From Massilia phyllostachyos (lineage in GTDB: Bacteria > Pseudomonadota > Gammaproteobacteria > Burkholderiales > Burkholderiaceae_D), in NCBI RefSeq assembly GCF_021044825.1, contig NZ_JAJNOC010000006.1, positions 186,001-250,000 on the forward strand: 64,000 nt of DNA, in the 5' to 3' direction. Position 1 is the first letter of the stretch. Each line of letters opens with the position of its first letter. Below are positions 57,709 through 64,000 of this stretch, one piece after another. Position numbers and translations under genes: made by a program. The notes beneath the pieces are model-generated. The model made no database searches, had not been told where the DNA came from, and was given only the letters and a program-made list of their open reading frames with translations.

Positions 57709-59025
57709 ATGGCCATCCACCTTCTTCGCAAGCACCTCGGCAGGAGCAGCCTGCTCCTGTCATGCCTCGCGTCCATCGCGCCGGCCTCGGCCACCGAGCC
57801 GCTGCACGACCAGATCGTCGTCGGGAGTCTCAGCGGCCATATCTTCCCGTCCGAATGCTGCTGGATGCCGCTGCCGCCATCCGACAAGCTCGCTGCGATG
57901 AAGCGTGCGGAATTCCCCGGCTGTTCGGCCATCGGCGGGCCGGTCGGCGTGTTCGAGTACCGGGACCGCAAGCTATGGCTCACGAGCCTGTACAAGTGCA
58001 GCGGCGCCTTCGATCATCGTCAGGTCTATCCGGCGCTCGCGAGTCCGGCGTTCGCGGACTGGCTATCCGGCAGCTATACGCTGGCCCTCGGCCCCTGCGG
58101 CCACGATCCACGCCTGGGCAGGCAGGCTTACGCGCACAAGCAGAAGATCACCGTCGTCAACGGTGTGGTGACCGCCATGAGCCAACAGGACGACGACGGC
58201 GCATTCTGCGCGGCGCAAGACCGGAAAAAGGAGAGCCATATCATGCGCGAACATCATGCGCGCTACGACAAAGTGATCGCGCTCCATGAAGCCGGACGCT
58301 ACGCCGAAGCGCTGGCCCTGATCGAGCAGCAGCTCGCCGAGATCGAGCGCGAAGCCGCGCCCGACAGGTCGCGCTATTTCATGCCGATGTTTCAGTTGAA
58401 GCTCCTGCTCGACGTGTATCCGCCGGCGCGCGCGGCGATGATGGCGCTGCGCGACGCGCAAGCCGCGCGGCTGCTGGCAGGCGAGCGGTTCACCGGCGCC
58501 GATCCGGCGCCGGTGAAGGACACCTTCCAGCGCACCGACCGCTATTCGCTCGTGGTCGGCATGAACAACGATCTTGGCGATGCGCGCTCGACCTACGACA
58601 TCTTCCGCCAGCTGGCGGCGCGGCAGCCCGAGCTGGCCGGTTCCCATGCGTGGCAGGCCCTGGAAGCCATGATCGCGGTCGGCGACTTCGCGCTGGCGGA
58701 CCGCTATCGGCGCCCGCCGCTGGACCAGCTTCCCAACGTCAACGCCACCGCGCGCGACTTGCCGCTGTTTCCGCGGCCGCGCCAGGCGCCGCGCCTGTCG
58801 GCTGATCTGAGCAGTCTGGTCAAGGACGTCCGCATCGGCATGGCAGTGCTGCGCGGCCTGGGCGACCCTGCCGGCGCGGATGCCCTGCGCGCGGCGCTGC
58901 TGGACGGTCTCGTCTCCGACGAGCTGAAAGAGTTTGCACGCCGCGAGCTCGATGAGCCGGGCGCGATCGGGCGTGAGGTCGTCGCACGCCAGATGGCCGA
59001 AGAGGATAGGCAGCGGGCATTGTAA
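57709..59025 (+). CDS. Secreted protein of unknown function
   Basis: A 438-residue protein with a signal peptide ending near ASATEPL. The N-terminal half has several Cys (ECCWMPLPP, FPGCSAIGG, LYKCSGAF, LGPCGHDP) that may form disulfides in the periplasm. The C-terminal half from about residue 185 is helical and TPR-like (YDKVIALHEAGRYAEALALI). No family recognised. It is probably monocistronic, with a small terminator after it. Confidence 0.68.
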   Translation: MAIHLLRKHLGRSSLLLSCLASIAPASATEPLHDQIVVGSLSGHIFPSECCWMPLPPSDKLAAMKRAEFPGCSAIGGPVGVFEYRDRKLWLTSLYKCSGAFDHRQVYPALASPAFADWLSGSYTLALGPCGHDPRLGRQAYAHKQKITVVNGVVTAMSQQDDDGAFCAAQDRKKESHIMREHHARYDKVIALHEAGRYAEALALIEQQLAEIEREAAPDRSRYFMPMFQLKLLLDVYPPARAAMMALRDAQAARLLAGERFTGADPAPVKDTFQRTDRYSLVVGMNNDLGDARSTYDIFRQLAARQPELAGSHAWQALEAMIAVGDFALADRYRRPPLDQLPNVNATARDLPLFPRPRQAPRLSADLSSLVKDVRIGMAVLRGLGDPAGADALRAALLDGLVSDELKEFARRELDEPGAIGREVVARQMAEEDRQRAL

Positions 59026-59042
59026 TCATCCGGTCATGCAAG

Positions 59043-59065
59043 AGTGCCACCATCCCGGCACTTTT
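59043..59065 (+). terminator. Small Rho-independent terminator
   Basis: AGTGCC-ACCATCCC-GGCACT followed by TTTT, 18 bp after the stop of the secreted-protein gene and 18 bp before the next start codon. Confidence 0.65.
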
Positions 59066-59082
59066 CAACGACCGGAGTTTGC

Positions 59083-61260
59083 ATGTCTCGTTTCCTCCTC
59101 TCGTGCGCCAGCCTTGCGACGCTGGCCCTGCTGTCCGCCTGCGGCAGCGATGACCACGACGCGCCCGCCCAGACCACGCCGCCGCCCGTCCAGACTACGC
59201 CGCCTCCACCGGCGACCGCCGCCAACACCAGCGTCGCCTTCATGTCCGACGTCCACTTCCATAACGTCTACGGCGACTTCAAGAGCAGCCAGTTCGCCGG
59301 CATCCCGACCAAGGACGGCAAGAACGCGACCATCCGCACGATGTACGCGCAGCTGACCTCGACCCGCCTGTTCAACGAAAACTACTTCGCCTTCCGCGCC
59401 GCGCTCGACGACGCCTACGCCAAGGGCATCCGCCACGTCGCCTTCCCCGGCGACTACTCGGACGACGCGCAGCCGATGAACATCGACGGCATCGCCGAGG
59501 TCCTGAAGGAATACCAGGCCAAGGGCATGCGCTTCTTCCTGGCGCCGGGCAACCACGATCCGAACGAGCCCTTCGACGACCAGGAAGCCGGCAAGAACGA
59601 CTTCCTCACCAAGGACGGCAAGGAGCAGAAGGTGTACGCGACCTCGAACGCCGCCTGCGTCGCCAAGGACCCGACCGTGGTCTGCACCGACCAGCTAATG
59701 GAGCAGGGCTATGAAAAGCTGATGGCCAAGCTGGGCGACTTCGGCTTCAATCCGAACAAGGCCGACCTGCACTGGGAGACCCCGTTCAGCAAGTACACCG
59801 GCAACAAGTACAGCTATGAAGAAGCGGCGGCGCAATCGGCTGTCGCCAAGCGCGAATACGAGATCTGCGCCGAAGGTTCGGGCGGCAGCTACAAGGCCGC
59901 GGGCGAAGCGAAGCTCGGCAAGGCCTACACGAAATGCGCCAACGCGGTCGACGCCAGCTACCTGGTCGAACCCGTGAAAGGCCTGTGGCTGCTGGCGATC
60001 GACGCCAACGTGTTCGTGCCGAACGCGAAGTTCGATCCGAACAATCCGAAGAAATTCAGCGGCTACGACGGCGCCGGCAACGCGGGCTGGAACAAGGTGC
60101 TGACCCACAAGATGCACCTGATCGACTGGATCAAGTCGGTCAGCGCGCGCGCCAAGGCCGAGGGCAAGCAGCTGATGGCCTACTCGCACTACCCGACCAT
60201 GGACTTCTACGCCAACCAGACCGACGCCATGAAGGCGGCCTTCAAGCCGGGCGCCTTCCAGACCGCGCGCGTGCCGGATGCCGCCACCGCGGCCGGCGTC
60301 GCGGCCACGGGCCTGCGCTGGCACGTGGGCGGCCACATGCACTTCAACGGCACCAACGACTACGCCGATGCCGCCGGCAACTACCTGGTCAACGTGCAGT
60401 CGCCGTCGCTGGCGGTGTATGGCGCTGCCTACAAGATCATCAGCTACAAGGACCTCGACACGGTCGACGTGCAGACCGTGTCGCTGAACTCGGTCTCGCG
60501 CTTCAACGAGCTGTTCCCCTACTACCAGGTCGAGAACGACTACCTGAAGGGCAGCACCGTGGCCTCCGACGTCGCCAAGCGCTGGGACAACGGCATCCTC
60601 GGCAGCCTGTCGTACGGCGAATTCACCCGCACCTATTTCGGCGAGTTGTCGCGCCTGCGCTTCATGGACGAATACTGGCCATGCGAGATGAAGGAAGCGG
60701 CGATGAACCTGAATGGCAAGCAGATGCTGATCCTGTCGCAGCTGAGTACCCGCGTCACGCTGGCCCAGCTGAAGGACAACGCGAGCGTCGTACCGCTCAC
60801 CGCGAACTGCGCCGCCACCGTGACGGCGACCGGCATGCCGGTCGCGGCCAGCCAGCTGACCGCCGACTGGGCAGACGCGACCGCACGCGCCGAGAAGCTG
60901 GCGGCAAGCGCCGGCCTGACCCTGGACTCGTTCGCGAAGATCACCCCGTACGACTTCTACGGCGACTTCCACCGCACCGTCTATGCCGGCGAACTGGCCC
61001 TGCGCGACATGGGCACCGAGCGCGTCAGCCAGTACAAGGTCCTGATGGCGGCCTTCCCGGCTACCACCACGGCGCCAGGCATGGTCGGCGACAAGCCATC
61101 GAACCAGAACCCGGTGAACGTCGGCTTCCAGCACCAGTTCAAGCAGGTGTTCGCGATCTTCAAGGGCCTCGGTTCGGGCAAACCGAGCGACCGCTTCACG
61201 ATCGACCTGAAGGGCAAGAAGATCAACAACGCCAACAGCAGCAGCTTGAGCTTCAACTGA
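59083..61260 (+). CDS. Large metallophosphoesterase lipoprotein
   Basis: A 725-residue exported enzyme. The ATG at 59083 gives a lipoprotein signal (LATLALLSACGSD, Cys20 lipidated) and a Pro/Thr-rich linker. Calcineurin-like motifs are spread over the next 390 residues: FMSDVHFHNVYGDF, VAFPGDYSDD, FLAPGNHDPNEP, MAYSHYPT and WHVGGHMHFNG. The C-terminal 300 residues are not recognised. A cluster of Cys residues may form disulfides. The substrate could be a phosphodiester or nucleotide; I cannot tell which. Confidence 0.85.
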   Translation: MSRFLLSCASLATLALLSACGSDDHDAPAQTTPPPVQTTPPPPATAANTSVAFMSDVHFHNVYGDFKSSQFAGIPTKDGKNATIRTMYAQLTSTRLFNENYFAFRAALDDAYAKGIRHVAFPGDYSDDAQPMNIDGIAEVLKEYQAKGMRFFLAPGNHDPNEPFDDQEAGKNDFLTKDGKEQKVYATSNAACVAKDPTVVCTDQLMEQGYEKLMAKLGDFGFNPNKADLHWETPFSKYTGNKYSYEEAAAQSAVAKREYEICAEGSGGSYKAAGEAKLGKAYTKCANAVDASYLVEPVKGLWLLAIDANVFVPNAKFDPNNPKKFSGYDGAGNAGWNKVLTHKMHLIDWIKSVSARAKAEGKQLMAYSHYPTMDFYANQTDAMKAAFKPGAFQTARVPDAATAAGVAATGLRWHVGGHMHFNGTNDYADAAGNYLVNVQSPSLAVYGAAYKIISYKDLDTVDVQTVSLNSVSRFNELFPYYQVENDYLKGSTVASDVAKRWDNGILGSLSYGEFTRTYFGELSRLRFMDEYWPCEMKEAAMNLNGKQMLILSQLSTRVTLAQLKDNASVVPLTANCAATVTATGMPVAASQLTADWADATARAEKLAASAGLTLDSFAKITPYDFYGDFHRTVYAGELALRDMGTERVSQYKVLMAAFPATTTAPGMVGDKPSNQNPVNVGFQHQFKQVFAIFKGLGSGKPSDRFTIDLKGKKINNANSSSLSFN

Positions 61261-61338
61261 AACCTGCGTGACAATTCCTGAGATTTCGGGGCGCTTGCGG
61301 CGGGTACACTGGCACCCCTCGCAACCGCCCCGGATCTC

Positions 61339-62889
61339 ATGAAGCAGCTCCTGATCGCCCTGTTGTTCTGCGCCGTCCTGCCGGCGCAGGCTTCCGATGA
61401 ATTCACCTTCTCGAACCAGCCCGGCCGCCATGGCGTCGGGCTCAAGGTCGTGCAGCAGTACGACTACACGCGCCAGTACAAGACCCGCGTCGACATGCGC
61501 ACGGGCGAGCCGGCCTCCGGCGAACGCGCGCGTCCGATGCAGGCCCTCATCTGGTATCCGGCGGCGCGCGGCGGCAAGCCGGTGACCTACCGCGACTACC
61601 TGGCGACCATCCCGACCGAGGACGACTTCACGCTCAATGCGGACGCGGTGAAGCGCCAGCTCGAGGCGCGCATCGAGGGTCACTTCGGCAATCGGCGCGA
61701 CGCCGTGCTGCGCGAATTCGCCAAGCCGATGCTGGCGGTACGCGATGCGAAACCGCATCTTCCTGACGGCCGCAATTACCCGGTCGTGATCTACGCGCCG
61801 AGCTTCTCGGCCTACGGCATGGAGAACAGCGACCTGTGCGAGCTGCTGGCCAGCCACGGCTACGTGGTGCTGGCCAGCGCCTCGATGGGCGCGCATACCC
61901 GCTCGATGACCTCGGACCTCGAAGGCCTGGAAACCCAGGTCGCCGACATCGCCTGGCTGATCGGCCACGCGCGCACCCTGCCCGGCGCCGACACCGAGCG
62001 GGTGGCGGTGGTGGGCTTCAGCTGGGGCGGTTTGTCGAACGTGCTGGCCGCGGCGAAGGACGACCGCATCAAGGCCATCGTCAGCCTGGACGGCTCGGTG
62101 CGCGGCACGCGCGAATTCGTCGACGGCGGCAAGGACGCGGCGCAGTACGTGACGCCCAGCAGGGTCGCGATCCCGATGCTGTTCGTGGGCCGCCGCCCGC
62201 CCACGATCGAAGAGCTGAACCGCTCGGAAGTCGACACCCGCTTCTCCTTCCTGAACACGCTGCGCTACTCGGACCTCTACATCTCGGTCATGCTGCCGAT
62301 GAAGCACATGGACTTCTCGTCCTACAGCGTGCGCGTGGGACGCGAAGGCAGCTTCGGCGACTACACGCGTTCGGAGATCGCGCTCGCGCACAGCTGGGCC
62401 GCGCGCTACACGCTGCGCTTCCTCGATGCCTATATCAAAGGGGACGCCGCCAGCCTCGCCTTCCTGAACAATACTCCGGCCGCGAACGGCGCGCCGCCGC
62501 ACACCATGCTGACCGACGTGCGCCGCAATGGCGGCAAGGCGCCGCCGACCCTCGAGCATTTTGTGGCACGTCTCAAGGCGGAAGGCTTCGAGCGCGCCAT
62601 CCCGCTGCACCAGGACTTCATCGCGCAGGGCGCAGGCTTCAAGCTGGGGCCGGACGAGATCCATGGCTGGGGCTCCGACCTCGACATGCTGGAACGCTAT
62701 GCTGAAGCACGCGAGATCTTCCGCCTCGGCGTCCACCTGCACCCGAACCAGCCCTTCCTGCTCGAATGCCTGGCCGAGATGCAGGCGAAGTCCGGGCAGA
62801 CGGCGGAGGCGCTGCGCAGCTACCGGCGCGTGCTCGAACTCAACCCACAACATGCGGCGGCGGCAGCCTTCGTGAAGCAGCAGGGCTGA
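61339..62889 (+). CDS. Secreted alpha/beta hydrolase with C-terminal TPR part
   Basis: A 516-residue protein with a signal peptide (MKQLLIALLFCAVLPAQA). The hydrolase core shows QALIWYPAARGGKPVTYRDY, YPVVIYAPS and the nucleophile elbow GFSWGG, followed by NVLAAAKDDRIKAIVSLDG, closely matching the protein encoded at 9889-11037. Unlike that paralogue it continues for about 130 residues with a TPR-like end (AEAREIFRLGVHLHPNQPFL, TAEALRSYRRVLELNPQHA). Substrate unknown. Confidence 0.82.
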   Translation: MKQLLIALLFCAVLPAQASDEFTFSNQPGRHGVGLKVVQQYDYTRQYKTRVDMRTGEPASGERARPMQALIWYPAARGGKPVTYRDYLATIPTEDDFTLNADAVKRQLEARIEGHFGNRRDAVLREFAKPMLAVRDAKPHLPDGRNYPVVIYAPSFSAYGMENSDLCELLASHGYVVLASASMGAHTRSMTSDLEGLETQVADIAWLIGHARTLPGADTERVAVVGFSWGGLSNVLAAAKDDRIKAIVSLDGSVRGTREFVDGGKDAAQYVTPSRVAIPMLFVGRRPPTIEELNRSEVDTRFSFLNTLRYSDLYISVMLPMKHMDFSSYSVRVGREGSFGDYTRSEIALAHSWAARYTLRFLDAYIKGDAASLAFLNNTPAANGAPPHTMLTDVRRNGGKAPPTLEHFVARLKAEGFERAIPLHQDFIAQGAGFKLGPDEIHGWGSDLDMLERYAEAREIFRLGVHLHPNQPFLLECLAEMQAKSGQTAEALRSYRRVLELNPQHAAAAAFVKQQG

Positions 62890-62896
62890 AATGCAA

Positions 62897-62916
62897 ACGG
62901 GGCCTTGCGGCCCCGT
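62897..62916. terminator. Hairpin between convergent genes
   Basis: ACGGGGCC-TTGC-GGCCCCGT is a perfect 8-bp stem located between the hydrolase stop and the smg stop. No T-run follows; likely a bidirectional transcription end. Confidence 0.6.
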
Positions 62917-62938
62917 CGGTATTCAATGATGCGTGTGT

Positions 62939-63397
62939 TCAGTGCAGCAGGCGCGGTTCCTGGTCGTCGTCGTCGCCGAACAGGTCGTCGAACATGAGCG
63001 CATCGGGCTCCTTGCCCTGGCTCCACAGGACCATCAGCACGATGATCTTGAGCTTGCCCAGCGCGACTGGCGATTCGTCGCAGGCCAGCGCGCGTTCGAC
63101 CACGATCTCGCGCTGCGTGGGGCTGAGCACCTTGGCGCTTTCGAGGAACTGGATGAAGCCGATCGCGGCGCTGCCCAGCTCGATGTACTCCTCATCCACG
63201 TAATAGCGCATGCTGGTGGAGGCATCGATTGCATCGGAAACTGCCGCTTCGGTCAGCCCGGTCAGCCAGTCGAGCGCCTCGGAGATCTCGATATCATCGA
63301 AACCGACGGCGGACAGCTTGCGTGCCAGGGCTGCCGGCTCGGGGCAGGCGTCAGGACGATAGTACGTCTCGTAGAGGTAGACCAGGATGTCGAACAT
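62939..63397 (-). CDS. smg: Smg/DUF494 family protein
   Basis: A 152-residue acidic protein beginning [20 protein letters not shown], the conserved start of the Smg (DUF494) family; I use that ATG (63395-63397). The C-terminus is strongly acidic ([14 protein letters not shown]). Function unknown, but the gene regularly sits beside dprA, as here, and often before a topoisomerase gene. dprA lies 217 nt upstream on the same strand, with no gene in between. Confidence 0.92.
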   Translation of the reverse strand: MFDILVYLYETYYRPDACPEPAALARKLSAVGFDDIEISEALDWLTGLTEAAVSDAIDASTSMRYYVDEEYIELGSAAIGFIQFLESAKVLSPTQREIVVERALACDESPVALGKLKIIVLMVLWSQGKEPDALMFDDLFGDDDDQEPRLLH

Positions 63398-63614
63398 AGT
63401 GACGCTACTGTAGCAGTTAAGCTCGTCGCGGCACAAGTCTGGCACGCACGTACGCACGCCGTGCGCGGATTTCGTTGTATCGCGGCCTTATCCGTTCATT
63501 CAGTTTTCTCGATTTCCAATGAAATCAAGACCATACGTTTCATTAGATCATCTCAATCAGGAAATTCTTTTTCGCACCATCCCATGCAAGCGGCATGTGC
63601 AAAGCATACGCATG

Positions 63615-64000
63615 CTACGCGCCTTCACGCGGCACGCACCACGCGCTGCACGCGGCACGCACCACGCGCTGCACGCGGCCGCCGGGCAGGCGCTCGATCA
63701 GGCCGGCCAGTTCCAGCGCCAGCAGTTCGCCGGCCAGCGCTGCCGCATCGCCGTCGAGGCGTTCCAGCAAGGCATCCGGTTCGACCGGGTCGTGCCCGAG
63801 CGCCGCGAGCAGCGGGCTGTCCGGTTCGAGCACGGGCGGCGCGGCCTGCCGCACCAGGGGCGACACGCGCATCGCGTCCAGCACTTCGTCCACCGTCTCG
63901 ACCAGGCGCGCACCTTCGCGTATCAATTGATGGCAGCCCTTGGCCAAGGCGGAATGGATCGAGCCGGGCAAGGCGAACACTTCCCTGCCCTGTTCGGCCG
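63615..64000 (-). CDS. dprA: DprA DNA-processing protein, C-terminal part
   Basis: The gene enters from the right edge. The visible part reads AEQGREVFALPGSIHSALAK, then GCHQLIREGARLVETVDEVL, the end of the Rossmann domain that loads RecA onto incoming single-stranded DNA. A winged-helix-like C-terminal domain follows (LLERLDGDAAALAGELLALE). The last 11 residues (CSAWCVPREGA) come from a 23-bp tandem duplication; with one copy the protein would stop after RVQRVVRAA. Confidence 0.93.
   Translation of the reverse strand, partial: AEQGREVFALPGSIHSALAKGCHQLIREGARLVETVDEVLDAMRVSPLVRQAAPPVLEPDSPLLAALGHDPVEPDALLERLDGDAAALAGELLALELAGLIERLPGGRVQRVVRAACSAWCVPREGA
63628..63673. repeat. 23-bp tandem duplication at the 3' end of dprA
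   Basis: Two exact copies of a 23-bp unit, 63628-63650 and 63651-63673, beginning CGCGGCACGCACC and ending GCGCTGCA. Because 23 is not a multiple of three, the second copy is read in a different frame and the original TGA is lost. Confidence 0.95.

Noticed and set aside
59695..62853. A 1052-codon open frame on the minus strand
   Set aside because: It is a shadow of the metallophosphoesterase and hydrolase genes, crosses their intergenic region, and its sequence has no domain.

Overview
The window is a high-GC betaproteobacterial chromosome segment that looks like Oxalobacteraceae, most likely a Massilia-type organism. The reasons are the core gene set and order (dusB-fis-purH-ruvC-ruvA-ruvB; dtd/tyrS, M23 peptidase, anmK, erpA, argC, rpsI, rplM; coq7; dprA-smg), the family of hairpin repeats with a TTCCGGCCTTCGCCGGAA core, and accessory genes typical of soil betaproteobacteria. 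No rRNA, tRNA, CRISPR array, insertion sequence or prophage was recognised. Both ends cut genes: ruvB on the left and dprA on the right.

Layout. 1-4.7 kb: a minus-strand housekeeping string for Holliday-junction processing, purine synthesis, Fis and tRNA dihydrouridine synthase. 5-9.7 kb: phosphatase, PEBP-like protein, Dtd/TyrRS and a divergent M23 peptidase. 9.9-14.8 kb: accessory genes (secreted hydrolase, SnoaL-like protein, chemoreceptor, orphan FliD). 14.9-18.3 kb: anmK, a cluster of palindromic repeats, erpA, bactofilin, argC. 18.6-22.1 kb: BLUF photoreceptor, TetR/SDR pair with a visible operator, and a membrane-anchored XRE regulator with a secreted partner. 22.3-28.7 kb: rpsI-rplM, TAP-like peptidase plus a NatAB-like ABC exporter, OsmC, coq7. 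28.9-33.6 kb: an ABC ATPase, a giant ABC-permease/M1-aminopeptidase fusion and an orphan antitoxin-like protein. 33.7-36.5 kb: small hydrolases and barrel proteins. 36.6-39.0 kb: a type VI secretion remnant made of a PAAR protein and a VgrG N-terminal stub fused in frame to a Sel1-repeat protein. 39.2-41.9 kb: topB.

42.2-50.8 kb is the most coherent accessory system: a catabolic cluster of FAH-family hydrolase, gentisate 1,2-dioxygenase, FAD monooxygenase, porin, aromatic-acid MFS transporter, TetR regulator and a divergent LeuC/LeuD-like hydratase pair. I read it as uptake of a hydroxybenzoate, conversion to gentisate, ring cleavage to maleylpyruvate, direct hydrolysis to maleate plus pyruvate, and hydration of maleate to D-malate, with no maleylpyruvate isomerase. 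A shared TGAGCGCG/CGCGCTCA operator lies in front of both transcription units. 50.8-55.9 kb holds a FecI/FecR/TonB-receptor system with an exported metallo-beta-lactamase-fold hydrolase; fecI and the receptor gene share an identical 13-base promoter block and a -10-like CGTCT at the same spacing. 56.1-62.9 kb holds a CPBP protease/MarR pair, a truncated small gene, secreted proteins of unknown role, a large metallophosphoesterase lipoprotein and a second secreted hydrolase paralogous to the one at 9.9 kb. The window ends in smg and dprA; dprA carries a 23-bp tandem duplication that removes its stop codon. The gene order suggests that accessory DNA has accumulated at junctions of a conserved core backbone, notably 21 kb between smg and topB.
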